Positions 37,332 through 50,523 of a DNA stretch of 64,000 bases are shown here, piece by piece. How positions within the stretch are numbered: position 1 is the first letter of the stretch; each line of letters starts with the position of its first letter. This DNA comes from Myrica gale. Lineage: Eukaryota > Streptophyta > Magnoliopsida > Fagales > Myricaceae. The DNA is taken from NCBI GenBank assembly GCA_963930655.1, contig OZ005617.1, positions 19,580,068 to 19,644,067 on the forward strand. The letters run 5' to 3'. A program made the translations under genes and the position numbers. The notes beneath the pieces are model-generated. The model was not told the origin of the DNA, did not search any database, and saw nothing but the letters and a program-made list of their open reading frames with translations.

Positions 37332-38639
37332 ATGGAGAGTTTAGTGGGTTGTTTCTATGGCAATGTCAATGATGGAATGGTTGTTGATCGCATGGGTATT
37401 GTTCTCCTGGTTCAAGATCGAGGAAACATGCTAACATGGGTACTGTCTTGGCTATTGACACCTGCAATTTGCAAACCTCTTGTTGAATTATCAAGAATAC
37501 GCCACATTGATGGGACTGACTACTGACACTGGAAATCTGGTGTGCCTATGGTTGAAAGTTAAATCAATTGCAGCAATATCATTGGACGAATTACGGTCTC
37601 CATGAAGCAGACTTTAAGGCTATGAGCACCTTCAAGCAAGTCAAGTGTGGGGCTAAAATTGCTGGTTTGAATGTTGAGGATTTAGTGGCTCCTAATTGTC
37701 ATGGACACCAAAAATTCGATATGAAACGCTGCCTTCGTCTAATTTTCGAGCACGTTCTACTGATCTGACCTCTGCTTCCTTTGTGCAAAAGAGGATGCCA
37801 ATCAGCAGGTTCCCATTCACTACTCCTCCACCACTGACACTGTATTATTGCTTTGACAGAATGTTTTATTGAATTGTATCAATCATAATGTTGTTGCTCT
37901 CTGGAGCCCGAGAGTTCTATCAATCCAAGGAGAAAATAACACCACTTTACAAAGGCAAAGACATGGTTTATGCATATAATATCATACGCAAGTAGCAGGA
38001 GAGTTCTATCACCTAGGCTGGCTATTACTCCTTGGGAATGACGCTGCTGACGAATTAATGCAGTACTGACTGTCTATACAACAAGCCGCCTATCCTAATG
38101 TGCGGCATGAGCTAGAGTTTCGATTCTGTTTTTTTTTTTTACGATGTTGTGCCTAATGATTCACCAACTGTTGAGCCCAAAACAACTGCTCGCCCTAACA
38201 AGCATCCATATAACAAGCATCCATCAAGAGAAATAAAGGTACCTTCAAATGGTGCCTCGCATCTTACGCCATAAGCTCCAAATGAGAACACAAGGATAAA
38301 AGTGTGTTACAATAATGCTTCACCTTCTGAATATCATCAGTAGAATTTGCAAATATACTAGAAATATAAAGGCACGAAATGCACATGCCCGTCTGCTGAC
38401 TGCTGCAAACAAAAAAGACACTGCAATTTGTTTTAGAGAAAAAACAGAGACTGAAGAATAGACCTAGCTTTTCTGTCACTCTAAATGGTTCCTTAAGAAG
38501 TGAAGTCTATTTTTCAAGGTGGGATTGGTTCTTGAAGCTATCAAGTCGAGTTATGTGCCGTGCAGAAGAAGGCGAACATAGCAAAATGCTACCAAATTGT
38601 TACTGCACTGAACTTGATTGTTTCTTCACCTTGCTTAAA
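37332..38639. other. Convergent spacer between mTERF and ABC pseudogene
   Basis: The left part is probably mTERF 3'UTR, to about 37900. The rest is unannotatable AT-rich DNA. Small open frames here have no domain. Confidence 0.5.
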
Positions 38640-41098
38640 CTACATTTCGGTTTTGGTTCCTTGTAGTTGTCTCCTTACTAACGCAGTATAAACACCTCCT
38701 ATGCTGAAGAGCTCGTCATGAGTGCCACTTTCAACAATCTGACCATCAGCAACAACTGCTACGGAATCTGCACTTTGGACAGTTGACAGCCTATGAGCTA
38801 TAACCAAAACGGTCCTTCCCTTGATCAAACAATCCACGGCATCCTATATGTAAACATCACATGAGAAATCGTAAATTTGCAGAGCAAACAAAATACAAAT
38901 TTTACTCAGAAAATCAAGAAGCCTGAGCTTTGTGGTTAGCAACCTGATAAGAAGAATGTTGAAGATGAAATGCAACAATAGCTGTACTAGATATTCGCTT
39001 TCGGCATCCAGAGCACTTGTGGCTTCATCTAAGAGGAGAATTTTTGGGCATCAGGTGCGCTCTTGCAATTGCTACTCTCTGTTTCTGACCTCCTGAAAGC
39101 CTTACTCCACGTTCTCCGACATATGTTTGATATTTGTCTGGAAATTTTGAAATGAATTCGTGAGCATTGGCCATTCTCTGCATTCTCACCACTAAGATAG
39201 TCAGAACTGGAGGTCTTGAGTAGAGGAGGGGGGGGGGGCAGCTGTGTAAGATCGACAGCTGCATTTTCTAAATCAATACTGTTGACTTTGCCATCAAATC
39301 CATAGGCAATGTTCTCCTCTACGGAACAGTTGAAAAGAACAGGCTCCTGGCTCACAATGCTGATCTGCTCATTAGAAAAAGCAAAGTCGATTATGTACAA
39401 ATCCTCTAGCCTACAAAATCAAAATTAAAATCCTCCGGAGATTACACCTAGGAAATAAACCATGCTCTGGGAAGGGCAATTTAAAAGGAATATTCAATCA
39501 CACATCTTATGCCTGCACGAATTGCTCTCTAACAAATTGAAACAAATGATTATGGGTGTGTTTCTAAATTTAATGTTCCACCAAGAAAAGTAATTCCATT
39601 TCATTACCCTTCTGTGTAGATGTTCATGTGATATCTCTACCAGAGGAACCCCATTAAGAAGAATCTTTCCCTTGACAGGGTCATAAAACCTTTCAATCAA
39701 GTTTGCTATAGTGGTCTGCATAAAACAGCAAATCGAAACAGTAATAAGTACCTAGACCTGCTTCAGATCACAGAATGTCAATTTCGCAGGTTTAAGATAC
39801 AAGGTGGCAACAATAGGAACCCAAACCACACAATGACATAAAAATTAAAATGAACTATTACTTTGCCACCTCCACTAGGACCCACAAGAGCAACCTTTGA
39901 GCCAGGCTGTAGTTTCATAGTGACTCCCTGTTACTCACAGAAAAGAGTAAAAATCTCTATCAGCAGCAAATATGAGTTTTATTCTGAAATATACGTGTTA
40001 TTACTCACAAGAAGTAATAATAGAAGCAAAAAAGGTTACCTTTAGCACCATATGGTTAGGGCGAGAGGGATAGGCAAACCAGACATCATCTAACTCCACT
40101 TCTACATCCCGATCACTACAATAAAGAAATACTCCCTATTATGGGCACATTACTTGCAGAAAAATACTCCATCCTCTCAACCCTTGTTTAATTAATGAAA
40201 TATATCAACTTATCTAGACAAAGGAAAACAGTGTCATCCAGGTTTTATTGCCACTGACAGGGAATGTTGAAATTGCCATGAAAATACAATTACAGAAGTT
40301 ATAAAATCACTGGCATTAATTGGATTCCTAGGTAGAGTTTGAACGGTTGATGAGGAAACACTATTACATGATATGTCCTGCAGTCCCCTTTGAGAACGAA
40401 CATCCAGAGCTATTACACTAAGGGTGTAAGTGAGAAAACATATATAGTTGATGTTGCCAATGATCCCTCAATGTGCAATATATATAATCTGTAGATAGTA
40501 CATGTATATGTCAGTAGACTTCAAAGTTTCATTACAAAATTCAAACAGCACATCTTGAGAAGCATATCAGTAATTTTAGACAAAGCAGGATGGGGAAGTC
40601 CGAAGATACGATCTCACTACAAAGTCACACTAGAATCCCCCGAGTAGGACTCATAGATTGTATGTCCTGTACCAAATTAGCACTCCATTTCTAGAAAGGA
40701 CAATTCTCTTGTGTTAGCATATAAATGGGAAAATCAGTGCAAGAACTAAGCCAGTAAGAAACCAACCCCAGAGGACACTTATTTCCAGCCATAGCCATGG
40801 ATGAGACGCGATCCAAAAGCTGGAAAACCCGTCTGCTATCTCCTACAGCCTTCATTGTCACTGTATATAATCCTGAAAGTCCAGAGACAGTGGATCCAAC
40901 TACAAAAAGAAAATATTCGATAGAAGTCAAGTACACTAATTATCTTAAGAGCACCCGCAGTCATGGACCCTGTGATTGTCAAATTAGCTCCATATATCAC
41001 AACTATGATAACTGATAGGGTTGATGCTGCATTTAGACTTCCGACAAAGAGTCCGATGACTTTCTGTTGCAGAGAAGGGTTGAGATTAAACACTATTA

Positions 41099-41159
<61 letters not shown>

Positions 41160-43072
41160 AAGAGAGAGAATAAACAAAGGGGAACTCACAGCTTGTTTTA
41201 GTCCAAGCTTCAGTGTCTCATCCACTTTCTCAGAGTACCTTGTTATCTCGTAACCTTCTTGTGCAAAAGATCTCACTGTGCGTATTGCACCAAAAGACTC
41301 CTAAACTACCACAGCACATAGAGTTATCATCCCTTCTTTTGATGATATCCTACTCATAGGTCTCATCATGTCATCAAAATGGCCTATGGATTGGGGTTTA
41401 TGATCAACTAACATTATCCTCGAGTATTTCACAAATGGAATATCAAACTTTTAGAGCACAGACATACCTCAGCAATTGAAGAAGCTGCTGCGGCTGCAGC
41501 TTGAGTCTTACTAGAAAGTTCACGAAGGAACGGCCAAATTGATGTACAGCAACAGAAATAGCCGGCACAACAGCCAGAGACAACACTAAGAATCAATGAT
41601 TGAAGAAAGACAGAATAGTAAGTCTTCTAGGCTCTTGATGATTTATAATGTTGAACTACATTTTCATTGATGAAGTGCTCACGTGTTAACTGCCATGATG
41701 TTGCAAACATGAAGCCAAGACCAATGAAGGCAGTTGAAAGATTTCTTAGGGCCTCAGAAAGATTGGTAGTTGCAGCGCTTTTTATGATTTGGGTATCCTC
41801 AGAGAGCCTACTTAGGAGCTCTCCAGTCCGAGTGACATCAAAGAAAGCTATTTCCTGCAAAACTCATAACCGATAGCAACAGGAATTTATGTGCTGCGAA
41901 TTATGACAAAGGAAGAAGAAAATCCATCTTTGAGCGTCCAAAAGGAACATAATGTCATAAACTACAAGAAAATGTCATAAAGCTCGTTAAGACAACTACA
42001 TTTCACCTGCTGAATAAGGTGACTAAATAGGTTCTTTCTTAATCGAGCAACAACTCTTTCACTAGAAGAAGAAAACAACCACGCCCGAAGTGCTGCAGAA
42101 ACCGCTCTGCAAAGAATTTTGGAAAATTTAATGAACCGTCTTTAGTTCCTTAGTAACTTTTTTCTGTTTGACTTGGATTGGGTAGAATTGTTTGCCGAAC
42201 TTAAATCCATTAGATTAACAGTGCAAACTTCTGTGAACCAGACACCACTGTATGTGTAACGTATAAGTGTCCATTCTTTAAAAGTACAATATTTCCACGT
42301 CATGATGAAACACAGTAGTTTTATCTTGACCACATTCTTGTGATTCAAGAGAATGGAAGATTGACGTAACATAATTTCAATCTACGAAGGAGCATGATTA
42401 AGTAAGCCTTTTATAGATAGAAGCATTAAAAGAGTCAAAAGTGAGAAAGTGTGGTCATACCCGACTATGACAATCACAAAGATTTCAAAGATGGTGTTAT
42501 TGACTGCATTTAAAGCTTCAGTTTTCTGTTCGGGTGTTCTGATATCTCCTGACACAATGTCAATTATTTTCCCACCAAATTTTGGCTGCAGCAGGAAAAA
42601 TACAGTTTCTTACTTAACAACAAGATGTCTCAAGACCAGCATAAACAATCCAAGAGAAAGACATGGCACCAATGTGAAGGCACATACAATCAGTATGCTT
42701 GAAGTGGATGCAATCAAGAGTGCAAACGTTGCAATCATTATCTTCCCTCCCTCGGCTTTGCCTGCAATAGAAAGAGAATATGACAGATTAGAGTCTCAAA
42801 GATAGGTTCTCTTTCCACCAAAAAACACCAAGGTTTATCCACTTACAAGTGAGAGTATCCTACAAAACCCCACATTTGCTGCCTGAAATATTTCAAGGTT
42901 TAGTTCACTAACTTGTTATACATAAATCAACCATATAGACATGATATGCCAATTTCCAAGATTTAGCAGAAGCCGCAATTACCGGTATTGCATCGCCGTC
43001 CTCAAGGTCAGACAATTGACGATCTCTTGAGGCATCATTCCTCTTTCTCCCTCCGTGTAAGATTGAAAGAGC
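38640..43072 (-). pseudogene. ABCB27: Decayed half-size ABC transporter (ABCB27/ALS1-like)
   Basis: Exon by exon on the minus strand one can read a half-size B-family transporter: an acidic N-terminal piece (43072-42983), then AANVGFCR, transmembrane exons with [14 protein letters not shown] and [22 protein letters not shown], then [12 protein letters not shown], Walker A GPSGGGK (near 39875), the Q-loop [10 protein letters not shown], the signature [14 protein letters not shown] (near 39080), and the H-loop region [11 protein letters not shown] to a stop at 38640. It resembles plant ABCB27 (TAP2/ALS1), a vacuolar half transporter tied to aluminium tolerance. Damage: an extra A just before Walker B (about 39039-39046) shifts the frame; a base is lost in a membrane exon (about 41524-41530); the piece after GSMTAGAL (about 40949), with its donor, is missing; the donor after YLVQ (about 38970) is absent; no start exon was found. 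Introns are kept, so it is a decayed gene copy, not a retrocopy. Confidence 0.8.
41099..41170. repeat. Compound microsatellite (TG)n(AG)n
   Basis: About ten TG units followed by about twenty AG units sit within an intron of the ABC pseudogene. A likely polymorphic marker. Confidence 0.9.
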
Positions 43073-43599
43073 CTATACTGTAAATAGCAAGTTTCATAGA
43101 GATAGGTAAATGCTGCCTAGGCTAGGAGCAATTAGAAATCCAGAGTCATCTTCACAAACACTTGATAGAGTCGCTCTACTTTAAAGAAAGACGACCCAAA
43201 ATAGGCGAACAGTATCAAATTTCTGTTTGCAAATAGACATGCACTTCATAAGCTTCAAACAAGAAATTCATGAGTTTGCGGGCGTGTATTCAACGTATAC
43301 GCAGAGGTAAAACATATGTACTCTTCCATGATCTTACTTGACAAAAGCAAATTTCGATGTCGTTCGGCAATTACAAACACTATGTTCCGACCACTAAAGC
43401 TAAACTCGCACCGTGAGCCTTCTGATCGGGTCGAGATTCAATCCAGACCGTGAGTCTGGATAGATCTAGACCCGTACACAGTTTTAACTCATGGCGCTGT
43501 CATAACCAAATGGTAGGAGAGTCCACGGGAAAAGACAAAAAGGGAAGTATGAAACATCCAAAATTTCTATAACAAAATTTCTCGGGCCAGTTATTTTTT

Positions 43600-43850
43600 C
43601 AGTATACGAGGAAAGAGAGCGGATTTGCCTTCAGAGGCAATCCGCTCCGAATGTCCGGATGGACGACTGGATGCCGTCCATCCGGCCATCCAACTGTTGG
43701 GAGCCCGGGCAGAGTGCTGCCCGAGCTGCCTGGCAGGTGTGGGTCCCGAGCGGGACCCACACTCCTCCGGCTCCCGACCGCCGAACATCCGGAGCGAATT
43801 GTCTCCGAAGGCAATCTGTTCCCTTCGAGAAAATATGTCTCCCAAAAAGT
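43600..43850. mobile_element. GC-rich foldback element
   Basis: A 220-250 bp island with far higher GC than its surroundings. The left arm (GATTTGCCTTCAGAGGCAATCC, then GCTCCGAATGTCCGG) is mirrored by the right arm, read on minus as GATTGCCTTCGGAGACAATTC, then GCTCCGGATGTTCGG. Internal palindromes include GGACGACTGGATGCCGTCC and GTGTGGGTCCC/GGGACCCACAC. Open frames appear on several strands only because the GC-rich sequence lacks stops. It is probably a MITE or the structured end of a larger repeat. Confidence 0.65.
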
Positions 43851-44133
43851 CACATGTTTATCTCGATCCTTCTTTGTAGGGAGATATTTACATATTTATT
43901 GGGGTGGAAATCCTGAAATAGTGTTCGAGGTTTAGGGCCCCTTTAGAAAAACTTCCTAAACTTCGAAAGCATCACTGCTGTCATTCCAGCTTGTTCAATG
44001 GTTATAAAAAAAAAACTATCCAAACCTGTTGCAACAGCACCCCATATTTTGCTTTCTATCTTAACTATATGAGTTTTATGTCCAGGGATTCCATATCATA
44101 ACAAAACCGAAACCTAAAAGTTATAAATAAGAA

Positions 44134-44164
<31 letters not shown>

Positions 44165-47100
44165 AAAAAAAGGGCGGAAGAAGAGGGTCACGCTCTATCC
44201 ATGGTGCCCCCTTGGCACAGCTATCCTGCAGGCTGCAGTGAGACGAAAAAGACTATACGGTAGTGATAAATTGCTGGGCTTTGTAGGCCTGTGAATGGAA
44301 AAGTAATGGTGGGGTTGGGCATGGATACAGGCCCATCTGGATCAACCGGATTAATTTGGCCGTGCACGTCCAATTGTGGAACCCTACCCTAAAACGGAAC
44401 AATTTTGTCTGCTAGCTACCAATCCACACCATGAGGAAGTGAGGAACAGTACTACTCTTTGAGAATTCTGCCAAGACGGTAAGGTATTGCTTGTTTTATA
44501 CGTATATATTTGGTGGCAGTTTACATATTTATTTGTCTCATAGAATTTGGCTTCTCTATATGTGTTCACGTGGTAGAAGCAGAGAGCAGTGCCTCAAGGT
44601 GGGTGAGCTGAGACGTAGGCGCAGTTCGCGGCTGAATTTTCCTCATGTTCAAAAATTGTTCGGTGCTTGTCGTAACGGTGGGATCATGGATCTCGCGTTG
44701 GGTGTCTACCTGTCCCGCTTCCTGCTCTACTAGCTTAAAGATATTGGAAATGATGCTATTAACTTAAAGATCCAGTCAGATAGATTGTTATTAGATAATA
44801 ATACTAGTTTCTATGATGACTAGTCTTTTATTTCAAATTTTAATTTTGTAAACTAATTTTAAAATATTCCTATTTTGTAAGCTTTATTAAGTTTTATTAT
44901 ACAAAAGTTATGCTTTTTTTTTCTTCTTAATTTTAATTTTACTATAATATAGGACCTCATAATTAAGGGTGTTAGACATTGCCTCACCTCCCTAACTACC
45001 TATCTGAGTCGCCCAAGCTCGAGTGATATGGATTGTGTACAGACTGATCAAGTATTGTTTCCGATCCTAGCTATTATATTAATACATACAGGGAAGGTGT
45101 TTGCTTGGTCGACGACGCAAAGAATCTTCACATCTGACGTTTTCCATTTCTTTCGAGTTGAGTAATATCTTATACGTACAGGTGGAAGTTCTCTATCTGA
45201 TATGGGTAATGTATATATACTGGCCTAGATAATTTTTCTTTATCTGCATGGTCACAGTAGAAACACCTTGATATCGTCTACCGGGCCGATTAGTTAGCAG
45301 CAGATTAATTACAACCACATATAGTAGAACTAGATTAAGCTTTTGTTAAAGCAAAGATGACGGAAATTGCCTCGACAAGTTCTTCTGCAGCACATCACTC
45401 AAAACTATTTGATCAGCATATGTCGTCTGGTACTTTAAAACATTAACACAAAGTCAGAGCTCTCATTTAATACTTGTCGTGGACAGTTGATCTATCCAAA
45501 TCTAACTCCCTTGTTCACAACCAGTCTAGGTTTGATCCAAACCGACACAGAAGAAAACAATTTTCTGCCTTTCTTGGGGCTACCAAACTCTGCATCTAGA
45601 ACAAAGTGATACAACTGGTATTTTCATATTTTAAGTCCAATTGCTAATATAAGTGGCACCCCTAAAGCATTTCTGTCTGTTGACCTACAGCTGCCGAGCT
45701 CTTCTTCTACGACCTTTATTCTTAAAAAAATATCCTACACAGACAAATAACTAGCTTCCTAGGTGGTCGGTAATAGGTTTCATATATGTATATGCTAGCA
45801 TTAATTGTCAAGGGTGTAATTCCAGGGGTGGTCGGTAATAGGTTTGACATATATATGCATGCTATCAATGGTAAGAGAGTTGTTTAATTGCCTCTGGATG
45901 TGAAAAAGATTTTGCTTTCCTCCAAGTCGATCGGCAGGCTTCCGTTCTTTCGTTGTCAATTCCAAGTTAAAGAATTGAATACGAAACAACAGAACGTATA
46001 GGATTCCTACTTTTTTTTTACGTTTAACATATAGGCAACATCTTAAAAGTGTTTGAAATCCTGCATATAACAAGTTTAGAGTCAAACAAATTTCTCAAGC
46101 TCTCCCTATTCTGATTGATCAGTTTAGAGTCAAACAAATAACTCCGGTCAAAGAACCTCCTCCTCTCTCTCTCTCTGGTCATTTTAAATCTCTATTGTGC
46201 AGAGAACGGCATGATAGTGATCAGATCCAGCCGGAATAGATAATGCCTGCAGAAAAAACTAAGCAGATGGAAACCCTGATGCATGCGGAACTCGTCTTAT
46301 GGTACTATAGTCTGTATACTTTGCTCCTACGATCATATCTGACATAATTACATTTGCCTTGTGTGAAAAAGGTTTATATACTTGAGATGGACGTAAATGT
46401 CTCCATGATTCCAGCAATTTTAGCTGGTGAAAGAACTTGTCTGACCCAAAACTAGTTGACTTACGGTAATATTGTTGAACATCTAGATGTATGCATGTTA
46501 CCAGAGGATGTTATTATATAATTAAGTAGTATACTCTTAAATGGGTGAGAGAGAGAGAGAGAGATTGCTCTCAGTACCTAAATGGCGTGCATTAAGAGAA
46601 CTCAGAGTTTAAAGAAATCCAGTGATACTAGCGCAAGAGAAGATCGAATTTAATTTGTTCCTTCTCTTATTGCCCCACGGGCAGTATATATATATATACA
46701 TCAAATATTATATATAGTGCAGTTGTCGAATCAAATAATACATAAACACCAAACTTTTGTATCTTAACTAATAGATTAGATATATATATATATATATATA
46801 TATAATGTTGTTTAAATCTTTCAAGACGTAGTACATGACGTTAAACATTATTCTTGTAGGACGTCCAAGCCACGTCAGATTGGAATATTATCCTTCTATA
46901 TTTATAATTAATCCTTTTCACATTCTGTACACAATTTATATCTGCAAATTAAATAACTTGCACTATGTATTGTTCATTAACCTCGGATTATCAATTACCG
47001 TACTCCACTCATTCGCATGTTACTAATAGCTTCATTAATAAGGTGATGAAACTAAATCTTTGTGTACATGTACTTATGCCAAGGCATAATTTTTGTCTCC

Positions 47101-47335
47101 CACAGATTACGGAATTGAACAGATATATATACTCTGATTGGACCTCCTCCAAATTAATAAAAATTATGATCCCTTTTGACACATGTACAGTAATCTTTTC
47201 TATATATGTATTGTTTCCATCCTGAAATTTGCCAAGTAATTAGGGTTTCGAAAATTTTAATTATAATTAATATGGCAGTCACATGAGTTCAAGCCGCGGC
47301 CACTTCTTTTTAATCTGATGTTAAAATATTGCAAC

Positions 47336-47374
<39 letters not shown>

Positions 47375-48130
47375 CAAAAAAATGGAAAATTCAACATTGT
47401 TCCGAATTACTAGAAGTTAACTTAATTGTCACAATTTCTAGAATTTTTCGACTCACTCTAGGCCTTCTCTCTTTGTTTCTCGTCGATTACCTAGCGGACG
47501 ATTCTTCAAGCCTCGCTCCTCGCCCCACTTCGGCCGAGACTGTCTACGAACAACAATCCTCACATTTCTTCTCTTTCATAACACAATTTCTCACATGTGT
47601 GCTTATTTTTAGAAGTTAAATTCTTTGATTTACTAACATGTTAATTTTGTGTTCTGTTAGAGTTTCGATCCAGCCAAGAATTTGGAATTTTGCTACTCTT
47701 GGTTTAATTAACAGTAAACCCTACATTTGTTGATGTTTTGGTTGTTCTTTTGGCTGATTTGGGTTGCGGATTTGAGTATTTGACATGCCTTATGAATATG
47801 TTTAGTTTTTGCTTGTATGCTGTGCGAATATATGTTTTTGTTTTTTTTTTATGTTTTGGGTTGAAGAGTTGCATTCGTATATCGTGGTGTTTTGGTATTT
47901 CTCATGTGAGAACATCTTTAGTTCCTGGTACTACTGTCAAGATTTTAGTGTTCAAATCATTTCCCACAATGTCTTTTACCATTAAAGTTTTTATAATTAG
48001 TCAAATTAATTTTATATGTTTAGCATAGGTTGGTCTTATGGCCTTTAAGATTTCATGTTAGATAAATAAAGGCAACAATGACAATTGCGATGTACATGAG
48101 AATTAATGAGTCTGATAATTGTTGGTTGGT
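43851..48130. other. Gene-poor intergenic region
   Basis: AT-rich DNA with simple repeats: an AAT run near 44137-44153, a TA run near 46782-46803 and a TA run at 47339-47370. A short direct repeat (GGTGGTCGGTAATAGGTTT) occurs at about 45762 and 45827. No coding gene is supported. About 47450-47600 is CT-rich and could be a remnant leader of the broken gene to its right. Confidence 0.5.
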
Positions 48131-48131
48131 A

Positions 48132-48310
48132 GATTTTGAGACTAATTGTCAAGTTCTTTGGAGGTTGTGGTTGGATCAAGCCCCCCGGGCCTCATGGTTG
48201 AAGATGTTGTGTATTCTATTAATCATCACCTTCAAGCTCACTTAGGTTGGTCCTTTCAATGGATTTCGAGGAGACAGAATGGCCTTCCCACGTCGTGGCT
48301 AAATGGGTGT
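48132..48310 (+). pseudogene. RNase H-like scrap of a non-LTR retrotransposon
   Basis: Reading across at least one frame shift gives FETNCQVL, then VEDVVYSINHHL, LGWSFQWISRRQN and finally HVVAKW. This is the layout of the plant RNase H domain found at the end of LINE-type polyproteins (ExDC, then VxRxxNxxAHxxAKW). The piece is short, frameshifted and lacks reverse transcriptase, so it is a relic. Confidence 0.55.
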
Positions 48311-48553
48311 GTACTCTTCCATCCCTTTTTCTATTAGGAGCTGCAACTCTTGTTAGTCTCCTCAATCTCTTGCTGTACTTCTTGATGGAGCTTGTTTGTT
48401 ATAAAATAAAGAACAGTGGATATGTGATTGCAAAATTAATATCCATGGATAATTTTCATCTTACATGACCTTTTCTCTTTTCTAAGGTGTACACCTTTTA
48501 CAGTAAAACAAGACATAGAAGGTTTTAAATCAGTTTCTTGTTTCCATTTGCAG

Positions 48554-49216
48554 GTTCAATGAATTTGGTGTTGATGGTGGACCAATAGCAAAGTATCTGA
48601 GACCAAAGTTCAATATTTTCTTTAATCATTTTACATCTCAGACTGAATTACAACTACCTGAAGTTCAAGTGATCAGAGATGCATTCATTTTTTTTCTCAT
48701 CAAAATCAGTTTACATGATATTACATGTGGATGAATGTAATTTGCTTTTTCAACTTTTGTGAACACATTTTGACTTTGTAGGTGTTACTGGCAGATTAAG
48801 AATTTGGTGGCTACTGCAATAGTATCGAAGGGTATTGGTGGTCTTCTTTTTATCTTTGGAAGCTCCTTTGGAGCTTATCTTCTGGTCTGTAATCCATTTC
48901 ATACCTCTCCTTGTTTTGTACCTCGAGATCAATCAAAATTGAAAGTATGAAGTATTTTGTTTTGTGTTGCACAGCTTCTGCATCAAAGTCATTGCTTCTG
49001 CTTAGGTTAGAATCTTTTTGTCCTTTGATCTGGCTTGTTTTTAGAGGTGCCTGAGAAAAAGAAAAAAGGAAAGGGGGTTTGGGGGGATTATCTTTTTCTC
49101 TTTACTTGATTCGAATTTTTAGTTAATTGTTTCTTTTGTTTTCTGTTTTGCAGAATTTGGCATTGTTTGGGGCATTGTTGTTCTTCATAGACATGAAGAA
49201 CTCAATGCGTAGCTAG
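48554..49216 (+). pseudogene. Broken HR-like lesion-inducing protein gene
   Basis: Three pieces can be read in order: FNEFGVDGGPIAKYLRPKFN (48554-48670) after an acceptor-like CAG; QIKNLVATAIVSKGIGG, then LLFIFGSSFGAYLL (about 48792-48882) with a GT donor; and NLALFGALLFFIDMKNSMRS (about 49154-49216) after TTTTGCAG, ending in a stop. They match plant 'HR-like lesion-inducing protein-related' small membrane proteins (family of Arabidopsis At1g04340/At5g43460). The start exon and the exon between the second and third pieces (ending FIKFTQ in the family) are missing or corrupt, with only LLHQ left near 48975. Introns persist, so it is a decayed duplicate. Confidence 0.75.
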
Positions 49217-50149
49217 GAGACAAATGAGAAAAAAGGCTCCCAAAATTAAAACAGTACTGATTATGGAACATTTGGTAATGTGAGGTTGCATTTCTTTATC
49301 TGTCCAACTCTGCCTGAATATCATTCAGGAACTAGTTTTGATTCTTAAAATTCTCCAAGTTAATTCCTTATGAAAGTATCTTGCCTGTTAAGGTAGAGAC
49401 ATCTGTTGAGTTGTCTAGTTGCTAGGAATAACATTTTTCTTGTCTTGTTCTTTTTTTTTCTTGATAAAAGGTTGTGCAGAGTAGTATATGTTGCTAATAA
49501 CTCATGCGCGCAGTTAACTATGTTGTCTCTGCAAATGGCTTAGTATGAGCTACATTTTCTAAACATTTTAAGCATTTGCTCCATTTCTCTGTTATGGACG
49601 TTAGGAGCTTGTGCTTATGCCAATAAAAGTAGTCACCTGGGGCCAATCGTTCTTCTCAACTTCTAATGCATAAGAGATCTTATTTGTTTTAAGAAACAGC
49701 TGTCCCTTTTAATTTGCTATTTTCTCTTGTATTTTCTTGCTATTTTCTATTGTGTCATTTTTTTTTCTAATCTTGTTGTTTGTTTGTAATATTTTTGTGT
49801 TCTATAATTGAATTTCAGGATCAAAATATGTGATTGAGCAATAATGGAGCATATGACAAAGAATATGGAGCAATATAGGAAATGACTCAATTTCACCAAT
49901 TGAAGGGATTTAGATCATGAACAACTTATTTTTTATTTTTAATTGAACAATAGGCATGTAGTAATGTTTTGTTTTGTTGTATTTTGAATAATGTTTATTT
50001 AATATATTTTATTTCCTTTTGTTAATATTGGAATATTTACTTATTATCTTATTGAACTTGGACTACATTATTTAAAATAAAATTAAAATGTTTCTTGAAC
50101 TTAAGAAAAGTAATTTCAAATGGATAAAAAATTGTTCAGAAAATTTGCG

Positions 50150-50523
50150 ACTAAAAAAATGTGTGGCAAAAAGTCACCTTTTCGTAATGACAAATAAAAT
50201 GTCACAAAAAATAACCTTTTGTGACAAATTTTAAATTTCGTAACAAAAGGTCAGAAACAAAGAATACATGTTCGAACGGGTTATATGCCGTTTGAACGGC
50301 TTTTTTGTGATGAAATTGTAAATTTTTCAGAAAAGATAGAAACTCGTTCGAACGGGTTATATGCCGTCTGAACGGTTTTATGTTACAAAACATGAAAATT
50401 TTCACCTAAAATCTTTGTTGACAGGCTTTAAGTGAAAAATTGGGTGACAAAACAGCTTTGGTGACAAAATTAGCACTTTGGGTAACAAATTTTTTTGCCA
50501 CCCAAAGTGATTTTTCTTGTAGT
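50150..50523. mobile_element. CACTA-type transposon end (right terminus)
   Basis: The segment ends ...TTTTTCTTGTAGTG, whose reverse complement CACTACAAGAAAAA is the standard plant CACTA terminus. Subterminal features include repeated GTGACAAA/GGCAAAAAGTCAC motifs, a direct repeat of CGAACGGGTTATATGCCGT at about 50276 and 50349, and a hairpin ACTTTGGGT/ACCCAAAGT just inside the end. No matching left terminus was found in the preceding 7 kb, so the element is truncated or its other end has diverged. Confidence 0.65.

Noticed and set aside
43591-43935. Several overlapping open frames on both strands
   Set aside because: They result from the GC-rich palindromic repeat, which lacks stop codons by composition.
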